DNA from: Clostridia bacterium
GTDB taxonomy: Bacteria > Bacillota > Clostridia > Christensenellales > CAG-917
Reading direction: 5' to 3'
Assembly: GCA_900754695.1 (NCBI GenBank)
Contig: CAAEDU010000053.1
Location: 1-8,393, forward strand
Length of the DNA stretch: 8,393 nucleotides
The position numbers were made by a program, and so were the translations under genes. Below, in pieces: positions 1 through 8,393 of this stretch; the stretch's first letter is position 1; each line of letters starts with the position of its first letter. The notes below the pieces were generated by a model that did no database searches, was not told the DNA's origin, and was given only the letters and a program-made list of their open reading frames with translations.

Positions 1-26
1 AGTGTTGCGGCTTTGCCCGCAACACT
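1..26. repeat. Hairpin A, left cluster, with CTTTGC loop
   Basis: Perfect inverted repeat: arm AGTGTTGCGG (1-10), loop CTTTGC (11-16), arm CCGCAACACT (17-26). The arm may continue left of the window, so the real stem could be longer. The loop is the reverse complement of the GCAAAG loop of the large hairpin at 8156-8199. No T-run follows it directly on either strand, so it is not a canonical intrinsic terminator. The structure is seen directly; its function is unknown. Confidence 0.7.
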
Positions 27-32
27 CGGCGC

Positions 33-50
33 ACTTTTATAATAAAAAGT
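33..50. repeat. Small AT-rich inverted repeat
   Basis: Arms ACTTTT (33-38) and AAAAGT (45-50) flank ATAATA. On the minus strand it reads ACTTTTTATT and follows hairpin B after eight bases. That makes it a possible weak T-rich tail for termination of the leftward acyl-CoA synthetase transcript. Support is weak because the stem is short and the T-run is set away from the GC hairpin. Confidence 0.35.
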
Positions 51-58
51 ATGGGAGC

Positions 59-79
59 GCGAGGGGATGATCCCCTCGC
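59..79. repeat. Hairpin B, left cluster (GGGGATGA core)
   Basis: Arms GCGAGGGGAT (59-68) and ATCCCCTCGC (70-79) meet around one G. As a folded hairpin this is nine pairs with a TGA loop. The core GGGGATGA followed by ATCCCC recurs in hairpin B of the right cluster (8218-8236), where the outer arm bases differ. It lies downstream of the acyl-CoA synthetase stop codon and may help end that transcript, but no T-run follows directly. Confidence 0.7.
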
Positions 80-84
80 AGGGG

Positions 85-107
85 TGTGGGGGTATAATAC
101 CCCCACA
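85..107. repeat. Hairpin C, left cluster (GGGGG/CCCCC stem)
   Basis: Arms TGTGGGGGTAT (85-95) and ATACCCCCACA (97-107) around A96 form a near-perfect palindrome. It lies 12 bases from the acyl-CoA synthetase stop codon (120-122), so it is the first structure in that transcript's 3' end. It follows hairpin B through GGGGTG, as in the right cluster. The TATAAT inside the palindrome (93-98) is better explained by the symmetry than as a promoter, since no -35 element is seen upstream. Confidence 0.7.
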
Positions 108-119
108 GGGAACAGGGCT

Positions 120-1769
120 TTACTTGTTGTCCTTTTCGCGGATCTCGACGCGGCGGATCTTGCCGGAGATGGTCTTGGGCATCTCGGTCACGAACTCGAT
201 GATGCGGGGGTATTTATAGGGCGCGGTGGCGCGTTTGACGTGGTTTTGCAGCTCCTTTTTGAGCTCGTCGGAGGGCTCGTAGCCCTTGGCGAGGACGATT
301 GTGGCTTTGACCACGGTGCCGCGGACGGGGTCGGGCGCGCCCGTTATCGCGCATTCGAGGACGGAGGGGTGCTCCATGAGGGCGGACTCCACCTCGAAGG
401 GTCCGATGCGGTAGCCGCTGGACTTGATGATGTCGTCCTTTCTGCCAACGAACCAATACAGCCCGTTCTCGTCCTTTTTGGCGAGGTCGCCGGTGTGGTA
501 ATATTTCCCGCCGCGGGCGGCTTGAGTGCGCTCGGGGTCGCCGCGGTAGCTTGACACCAAGCCGTACTGATGGGGGCGCAGACGGATGGCGATCTCGCCC
601 TCCGCGCCCGTGGGGACGGGGTTCTCCTCGTCGTCGATGAGGTCGATGTCATAGAGGGGGCAGGGCTTGCCGGAGCAGCCGCTGACGGGCTCCATGAAGT
701 GGAAGGTGGCAAGGATGACGCAGGACTCCGTCTGTCCGAAGCCTTCGTAGATCCTTTGTCCCGTCGCCTCGTAGAACTGCTTGTAGACCTCGGCGTTCAG
801 TGCTTCGCCCGCCGTGGTGCAGTGCGTGACGGAGGAGAAATCGTAGTGAGAGAGATCCTCCTTCACGAGGAAGCGGTAGATTGTGGGGGGCACGCAGAAC
901 GTGGTGATCTTATACTTCGAGATGAGGGGGAGCAGATCGGTCGGGGTGAACCTGCCGTGGTAGTCGTAGGCAAAGACGGCGCTCCCTGCGATCCATTGTC
1001 CGTAGAGTTTGCCCCAGCTGCATTTCGCCCAGCCCGTTTCTGCGGAGGTGAAGTGCAGCCCGTCGTCCTGCACCTTCTGCCAGAAGCAGGCGTTGAAGAC
1101 GAAGCCCGCGGGATATTCGAAGTTGTGCTGCACCATCTTGGGCATCCCGGTGGTGCCGGAGGTGAAATAGCAGAGCATGGGGTCGTTCCACTCGGGGCGG
1201 GGGAGAGAGGGAAGTACGTCGCTCATTCCGCGCACGCAGTCGTCAAAGCAACGGAAGCCCTCGACGGGCACGGTGAAGAAGCACTCCTGCACCGTCTCGC
1301 ACTTGGGGAGGGCGTGAGTGATGTGCTCGATGACGTCCTCTTCCGCCGTCGCGACGAGCACTTTCACTCCCGCGGAATTGCAGCGGTAGACGATGTCCTT
1401 GGGAGTGAGCAGGTGCGTGGCGGGGATGATGACCGCGCCCAGCTTGCAGCAGGCGATGTTGAGCACCCAATATTCCCACCTGCGGTTGAGCATGCTCATC
1501 ACGCAGTCCCCCTTCTTTACGCCGAGGGAGAGCAGGAAATTGACGGTGCGGTTGCTGGCGAGACTGATGTCGCGGAAGGTCATGATCTTTTCCTCTCCCG
1601 CGGCGTTGCACCATACGAGCGCGCGCTTTTCGGGCGCGAGACGCGCATATTCGTCCACGACGTCGAAACCGAAGTTGAAGTGCTCCGGGACGGAGAACTT
1701 CACATTGGCGGCAAAATCGTCGTAGTCGGTGAAGTCGGTGCGGTTCAGGAACTTGTGGAGGAGATTCAT
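120..1769 (-). CDS. Medium-chain-type acyl-CoA synthetase (AMP-forming, ACSM/MACS-like)
   Basis: This 549-residue enzyme of the ANL adenylate-forming superfamily activates a carboxylic acid to acyl-AMP with ATP, then transfers it to coenzyme A; it is expected to be cytoplasmic. Visible motifs in order are the phosphate loop TSGTTGMPK (203-211), APPT-like VPPTIYRF (293-300), YEGFGQTE (341-348), YHTGD (424-428), the hinge stretch GRKDDIIKSSGYRIGP (442-457) and PKTISGKIRR (531-540), whose Lys537 is the expected catalytic and acetylatable lysine. The GWAKCSW segment, TAGEALN, SSGYRIGPFEVE and TAPYKYPR resemble vertebrate ACSM (medium-chain) enzymes more than classical acetyl-CoA synthetase, so the substrate is probably a short- or medium-chain or aromatic acid; the exact acid cannot be read. 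The start at 1769 has AAAGAAGG five bases upstream. A longer reading frame to 1838 would begin inside the -10 box and is unlikely. It is divergent from the uvrBA operon. Confidence 0.93.
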   Translation of the reverse strand: MNLLHKFLNRTDFTDYDDFAANVKFSVPEHFNFGFDVVDEYARLAPEKRALVWCNAAGEEKIMTFRDISLASNRTVNFLLSLGVKKGDCVMSMLNRRWEYWVLNIACCKLGAVIIPATHLLTPKDIVYRCNSAGVKVLVATAEEDVIEHITHALPKCETVQECFFTVPVEGFRCFDDCVRGMSDVLPSLPRPEWNDPMLCYFTSGTTGMPKMVQHNFEYPAGFVFNACFWQKVQDDGLHFTSAETGWAKCSWGKLYGQWIAGSAVFAYDYHGRFTPTDLLPLISKYKITTFCVPPTIYRFLVKEDLSHYDFSSVTHCTTAGEALNAEVYKQFYEATGQRIYEGFGQTESCVILATFHFMEPVSGCSGKPCPLYDIDLIDDEENPVPTGAEGEIAIRLRPHQYGLVSSYRGDPERTQAARGGKYYHTGDLAKKDENGLYWFVGRKDDIIKSSGYRIGPFEVESALMEHPSVLECAITGAPDPVRGTVVKATIVLAKGYEPSDELKKELQNHVKRATAPYKYPRIIEFVTEMPKTISGKIRRVEIREKDNK

Positions 1770-1774
1770 AGTGA

Positions 1775-1782
1775 CCTTCTTT
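1775..1782 (-). promoter_or_regulatory. Ribosome binding site deciding the acyl-CoA synthetase start
   Basis: On the minus strand AAAGAAGG lies five bases before the ATG at 1769. It selects this start over the upstream in-frame ATG at 1838, which sits inside the predicted -10 hexamer and has no purine-rich site. Confidence 0.7.
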
Positions 1783-1794
1783 GTGCTTTGGTGT

Positions 1795-1816
1795 TGCGCC
1801 GCGCGTGCGCAGCGCA
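1795..1816 (-). other. GC-rich hairpin in the leader of the acyl-CoA synthetase mRNA
   Basis: Inverted repeat TGCGCcGCGC (1795-1804), GT, GCGCaGCGCA (1807-1816) with a single mismatched pair. It falls between the predicted transcription start (about 1827) and the ribosome binding site, so it would fold in the 5' leader. It could be a leader structure or, as DNA, an operator site. No ligand-binding riboswitch architecture is recognised. Confidence 0.5.
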
Positions 1817-1833
1817 GGGAGAATATCTTATGT

Positions 1834-1862
1834 ATCATAGCATAACGCCGCGCGTTTGTGTA
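1834..1862 (-). promoter_or_regulatory. Leftward promoter for the acyl-CoA synthetase gene
   Basis: On the minus strand the -10 is TATGAT (1839-1834), preceded by TGC to give an extended -10. A weak -35, TACACA (1862-1857), lies 17 bases upstream. The expected transcript starts near 1827, giving a leader of about 58 bases. The extended -10 resembles that of the divergent promoter (TGC then TAAAAT). Confidence 0.6.
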
Positions 1863-1879
1863 GTGTTTTGAAAAAATAT

Positions 1880-1909
1880 TTGCCTAACCCCGCCGCACTA
1901 TGCTAAAAT
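1880..1909 (+). promoter_or_regulatory. Rightward promoter for the small-protein/uvrBA operon
   Basis: TTGCCT (1880-1885), an 18-base spacer and TAAAAT (1904-1909), with TGC immediately before the -10 hexamer (extended -10). An alternative -35, TTGAAA at 1868-1873, is too far from this -10. The expected start near 1916 leaves a short leader with AAGGAGG at 1921-1927. No GAAC-N4-GTTC LexA-type box is seen around it. Confidence 0.65.
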
Positions 1910-1934
1910 CATAAAGTTGTAAGGAGGCTCGGAT

Positions 1935-2387
1935 ATGCAGGATAACGGGTTGAAAAAAGTGGTCGCCGCCCTCATCGACATCGCAGGTACAGACGACGTT
2001 TTCAAGGTGGTGGAGGCGGACGAGATCCTGGAAAAACTGCCCGCAGGCACCACTCTCGACAAACAGGCGCTCAGCGTCATCATCCGCGACCTCAAGGGCA
2101 TGGGTTATCTCGAAGTGAAATATTTCACTCCCGACGAATATTGCCTGCTCGTCTCGAGACGGGCGCAGGAACTGCTCGTCCCCGAGACGGAGCAGACCCG
2201 CAAAGAGGAGGGCGCCTCGTCTCCCGCGACGGTCTCTTCCGCCCCTGCGCAAAAGTCCGCACATCGCCGTGAGAAAGCCCCCAAGCACGCCTTTTTCGGT
2301 GTGCTCCTTGCCGCTTTTCTCGGCGGGATCGTCGGCGGTGCGGTCGTGACGATAATTGCGGTATTGGTGCAGAAACTCGCGTTGTGA
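1935..2387 (+). CDS. Winged-helix-like protein with C-terminal membrane tail (first of pair)
   Basis: 150 residues, of no named family that I recognise. Residues 1-82 read like a compact winged-helix fold: a helical start, then VFKVVEADEILEKL, a second helix around ALSVIIRDLKGMGYLEV, and a wing-like YFTPDEYCLLV leading into RRAQELL. A polar Glu/Ser/Ala/Lys linker follows (83-117), then one Gly-rich hydrophobic segment (119-146) ending four residues before the C-terminus. This is a tail-anchored layout that would leave the N-domain in the cytoplasm. There is no signal peptide. The start is secure: AAGGAGG (1921-1927) lies seven bases upstream. It is the first gene of the operon, 57 bases ahead of a second protein of the same plan. 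Similar small genes are, to my recollection, found beside uvrB in Clostridia. A role in DNA binding or in locating repair proteins at the membrane is inference only. Confidence 0.85.
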   Translation: MQDNGLKKVVAALIDIAGTDDVFKVVEADEILEKLPAGTTLDKQALSVIIRDLKGMGYLEVKYFTPDEYCLLVSRRAQELLVPETEQTRKEEGASSPATVSSAPAQKSAHRREKAPKHAFFGVLLAAFLGGIVGGAVVTIIAVLVQKLAL

Positions 2388-2444
2388 CGGCGTTTTTGTG
2401 CATATAAACCGCGGAATGTGACATAAACAAAGAGAGTATACGAC

Positions 2445-2839
2445 ATGGCGTTGGAGAAGCAGCACGTCCTCACCAAGAAAGAGCGCGCCGTCATGCGCGC
2501 GGTGTACGGAGCCGCCGACAAGAAGTCGGGGGTGTGTCTGCTTTCGCCCATCGACCTCTTTGACCGCATCTCCCTCGACCTCGATTTCGACGAGGAGGAG
2601 CTGGACGCCACCCTCGAAAGTCTGGAGCTGGACGACTATTTCGACGTCACCCGCTCGGACAGGAAAGGGGAGCTGGTCTACTGCATCAACATGCACCGCA
2701 AGGGGCTCGCGTTCGCGAGGGTGGAGAGGGCTTTCAGGAGCAACCTCAAGTTCAAGATCCTGCTCGCGCTCGCGGGCGGAGTCTGCTCCGGCGCGGCGGC
2801 GTGGGGCATCAAGATCCTCATCCAGCAGATCTCGGGACT

Positions 2840-2843
<4 letters not shown>
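2445..2843 (+). CDS. Winged-helix-like protein with C-terminal membrane tail (second of pair)
   Basis: 132 residues with the same layout as the preceding gene but different sequence, so possibly an ancient paralogue. The N-domain (about 8-92) has KKERAVMRAVYGAA, a SPIDLFDRISLDL segment, the helix EEELDATLESLELDDYFDV, then a basic turn SDRKGELVYCI and MHRKGLAF, consistent with helix, helix and beta-wing. A single hydrophobic segment rich in Gly and Ala (103-126) sits at the C-terminus with a positively charged approach (RSNLKFK), predicting an N-in tail anchor. The ribosome binding site is weak (AAAGAGAG, ending eight bases before the ATG). Its stop codon overlaps the uvrB start as ATGA, so uvrB translation is probably coupled to it. 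It carries no nuclease, ATPase or other catalytic motif. Function is unknown; the context suggests a partner or regulator of nucleotide excision repair. Confidence 0.85.
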
Positions 2844-4798
<1,955 letters not shown>

Positions 4799-4842
4799 AC
4801 AGGCGTCCCCGCGCGTGTCGGCGCAAGGACGCGGAGCATAAA

Positions 4843-7671
<2,829 letters not shown>

Positions 7672-7777
7672 ACGCCGCCGTCTTGCAAGTGCCGCACCGA
7701 GCGCCGCGGACGCCGAAACACTTTTCGTGCACGGCGGGGAAGAGCGCGCGGCGGCGCGAAACAGAAAAGAGAAAGTG
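7672..7777 (+). other. GC-rich 3' untranslated stretch of the uvrBA operon
   Basis: About 105 bases separate the uvrA stop from the terminator. No gene is seen. CCGCCGT (7675-7681) can pair with ACGGCGG (7731-7737), and a local CGCGC/GCGCG pairing lies near 7745-7758, so the 3' end may be structured. The pairing is seen by eye only and could be chance in GC-rich DNA. Confidence 0.3.
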
Positions 7778-7806
7778 AAACGCGCCCGCATTCGGGGCGC
7801 GTTTTT
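7778..7806 (+). terminator. Intrinsic terminator of the uvrBA operon
   Basis: Stem AAACGCGCCC (7778-7787), loop GCATTCG, stem GGGCGCGTTT (7795-7804), with the T-run TTTTT at 7802-7806. It lies between the converging uvrA and XRE genes. On the minus strand the stem is followed by a broken T-rich tail (TTTCACTTTCTC), so it could also end the leftward XRE transcript with lower efficiency. Confidence 0.85.
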
Positions 7807-7866
7807 GTGTGCGGTAAGGTCACGGTGCCGCATTCTGCGGGCGGAGAGGGGAGAAGGCGCTCTCGG

Positions 7867-8079
7867 CTAATAGTTCCTTCTTCCGATGAGATAGTCCACC
7901 GTGACGCCGAAAAGTATGCTCATTTCGATGAGAATGTCATAGCTGGGCTGGTTTCTGCCCACTTCCCAGCCCGACACCGCGGACTTGGACACTTTGAAGT
8001 GTTCCGCAAGATCGGCCTGCAACATACCCGCGTCGCGGCGGAGTTGTTTCAATCTTTCCGGGAAGCAAGTCTTCAGCAT
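7867..8079 (-). CDS. Short XRE-family helix-turn-helix regulator
   Basis: 70 residues, almost entirely a Cro/CI-type (XRE) DNA-binding domain: FPERLKQLRRDAGMLQADLAEHF, then the recognition helix around VSKSAVSGWEVGRNQPS (30-46), and the typical closing stretch LFGVTVDYLIGR (57-67). No ligand-binding, peptidase or dimerisation extension is present, so it would be a small cytoplasmic repressor or activator. The start at 8079 is supported by AAAGAGGTG on the minus strand (8092-8084), four bases before the ATG. It is transcribed alone toward the uvrBA terminator with no partner gene on its strand inside the window. That argues against a typical toxin-antitoxin or phage-immunity pair unless the partner lies to the right. 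Its near-perfect promoter fits an autoregulated gene, which is inference. Confidence 0.9.
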   Translation of the reverse strand: MLKTCFPERLKQLRRDAGMLQADLAEHFKVSKSAVSGWEVGRNQPSYDILIEMSILFGVTVDYLIGRRNY

Positions 8080-8093
8080 ATCACACCTCTTTT

Positions 8094-8109
8094 GTGTACG
8101 ATAAGTGTA
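8094..8109. promoter_or_regulatory. Candidate operator for the XRE regulator (direct repeat)
   Basis: GTGTA occurs at 8094-8098 and again at 8105-8109, eleven bases apart or one helical turn. The repeats overlap the expected transcription start and the downstream edge of the -10 box of the XRE gene. A related ACGATGCGTATT stretch lies just upstream of the -35 box. Binding here would block transcription, but five-base repeats are weak evidence. Confidence 0.3.
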
Positions 8110-8137
8110 TTATATCCCGACCTTTTCCGTTTGTCAA
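8109..8137 (-). promoter_or_regulatory. Consensus sigma-A-type promoter of the XRE regulator
   Basis: On the minus strand TTGACA (8137-8132), a 17-base spacer and TATAAT (8114-8109) match the housekeeping consensus in all twelve positions with optimal spacing. The expected start is near 8102, giving a leader of about 23 bases that contains the ribosome binding site. A promoter this strong on a regulator suggests it is held down by a repressor. Confidence 0.92.
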
Positions 8138-8155
8138 CACACGATGCGTATTTTT

Positions 8156-8199
8156 TTGCACCGAAGGGGCGCAGGCAAAGCTGCGCCCCTTCGGTGCAA
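8156..8199. repeat. Hairpin A, right cluster (19-bp perfect stem, GCAAAG loop)
   Basis: Arms run 8156-8174 and 8181-8199 and are perfectly complementary (core CCGAAGGGGCGCAG with CTGCGCCCCTTCGG), around the loop GCAAAG (8175-8180). A run of seven T lies before it (8151-8157, partly inside the stem), not after it, on the plus strand; on the minus strand it is followed by A residues. It is therefore not a canonical terminator in either direction. The loop is the reverse complement of the loop of hairpin A at 1-26. It lies just upstream of the XRE promoter. Confidence 0.85.
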
Positions 8200-8217
8200 T
8201 ATCGTTAAATACGGGGT

Positions 8218-8236
8218 GCGGGGATGACATCCCCGC
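8218..8236. repeat. Hairpin B, right cluster (GGGGATGA core)
   Basis: Arms GCGGGGATG (8218-8226) and CATCCCCGC (8228-8236) meet around A8227. The core GGGGATGA and ATCCCC match hairpin B of the left cluster, while the outer stem bases differ yet still pair. It is the second element of the right cluster, in the same order as at the left end. Confidence 0.75.
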
Positions 8237-8240
8237 CGGG

Positions 8241-8263
8241 GTGCAGGGGCGGCGCCCCTGCAC
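8241..8263. repeat. Hairpin C, right cluster
   Basis: Arms GTGCAGGGGC (8241-8250) and GCCCCTGCAC (8254-8263) flank the loop GGC. As in the left cluster it follows hairpin B directly and begins within GGGGTG. Its last bases (TGCAC) run straight into the first CATATGCGCA repeat. Confidence 0.75.
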
Positions 8264-8393
8264 ATATGCGCAAGCATCCGCGAACGCAACACCTGCACAT
8301 ATGCACACAAATGCGACAAACAGGGAGATGATAATTTTGCACATATGCGCATGAAAAAGGCCCGCCTGCGGCGGGCGCCGGCATATGCGCATA
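8259..8393. repeat. Dispersed CATATGCGCA-type repeats, running to the window edge
   Basis: TGCACATATGCGCA occurs at 8259-8272 and 8338-8351. A variant TGCACATATGCACA lies at 8294-8307, and GGCATATGCGCATA closes the window at 8380-8393. Spacing is about 35, 44 and 42 bases. The cores contain self-complementary stretches (CATATG, ATGCGCAT, TATGCGCATA). The series may continue beyond the window. They could be protein-binding sites or degenerate repeat units. The minus-strand reading frame across them is not credible as a gene, since it has no ribosome binding site and runs through three hairpins. Confidence 0.55.
8354..8376 (-). terminator. Leftward intrinsic terminator for a gene beyond the right edge
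   Basis: On the minus strand GCCCGCC, loop GCA, GGCGGGC (8376-8360) is followed by C and TTTTT (8358-8354). The seven-pair all-GC stem with a T-run is a normal intrinsic terminator. No gene on the minus strand precedes it inside the window, so it should serve a gene ending to the right of 8393. Confidence 0.65.

Noticed and set aside
93..98. TATAAT in the centre of left hairpin C as a promoter -10
   Set aside because: No -35 element lies 15-19 bases upstream, and the hexamer is part of a near-perfect palindrome.
1770..1838. Upstream in-frame ATG at 1838 extending the acyl-CoA synthetase by 23 residues
   Set aside because: That ATG lies inside the predicted -10 hexamer TATGAT and would begin with a basic, non-family extension; the ATG at 1769 has a good ribosome binding site.
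570..1871. Long plus-strand open frame (433 codons) opposite the acyl-CoA synthetase
   Set aside because: It is the antisense shadow of a gene with complete family motifs; its translation is low-complexity with no recognisable domain. Long antisense frames are common in GC-rich DNA.
2382..2408. Possible internal promoter TTGTGA-15-TATAAA before the second small gene
   Set aside because: The spacer is short and the -35 match overlaps the stop of the preceding gene; the operon promoter at 1880-1909 is sufficient.
8081..8392. Minus-strand frame with a signal-peptide-like hydrophobic start (MCKIIISLFVAFVCICAGVAFA)
   Set aside because: It has no ribosome binding site, runs through all three hairpins of the right cluster and the XRE promoter, and ends at the XRE gene start. 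The hydrophobic stretch is best explained by chance translation of the repeat DNA.
8094..8393. CRISPR array from the repeated CATATGCGCA motifs
   Set aside because: Repeats are about 14 bases, imperfect and unevenly spaced, with no cas genes in the window.

Overview
The window looks like chromosomal DNA from a GC-rich, Gram-positive-type anaerobe, most plausibly a Clostridia-like member of the Bacillota. This is inferred from consensus sigma-A-type promoters (one perfect TTGACA-17-TATAAT), AAGGAGG-type ribosome binding sites, a stand-alone short XRE regulator, a medium-chain-type acyl-CoA synthetase, and two small winged-helix plus membrane-tail proteins ahead of uvrB. No rRNA or protein marker here fixes a genus.

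Layout from left to right. Positions 1-107 hold a cluster of hairpins. An acyl-CoA synthetase gene of the ACSM/MACS type (120-1769) reads leftward. A short divergent promoter region (about 1770-1934) fires leftward into it and rightward into a four-gene operon. That operon is a winged-helix-like protein with a C-terminal membrane tail (1935-2387), a second protein of the same build (2445-2843), uvrB (2840-4798, overlapping the previous gene by ATGA) and uvrA (4843-7671). It ends in a strong intrinsic terminator (7778-7806). A short XRE-family regulator (7867-8079) converges on the operon from the right. The last 314 bases (8080-8393) carry no convincing gene. They hold the regulator's promoter, a second hairpin cluster built like the one at the left end, repeats of a CATATGCGCA-type motif, and a leftward terminator for a gene beyond the window.

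How the genes work together: UvrA and UvrB are the damage-recognition and damage-verification subunits of nucleotide excision repair, and uvrC is not in the window. The two small proteins share the uvrBA operon and one is translationally coupled to uvrB, so they are candidate membrane-linked accessory factors of repair or of its regulation; no function is proven. The acyl-CoA synthetase is metabolically unrelated and shares only the divergent promoter region.

The most unusual material is (1) the pair of membrane-tailed winged-helix-like proteins heading uvrBA and (2) the two hairpin clusters of about 108 bp at the two ends, with the same element order and conserved cores but different arms.
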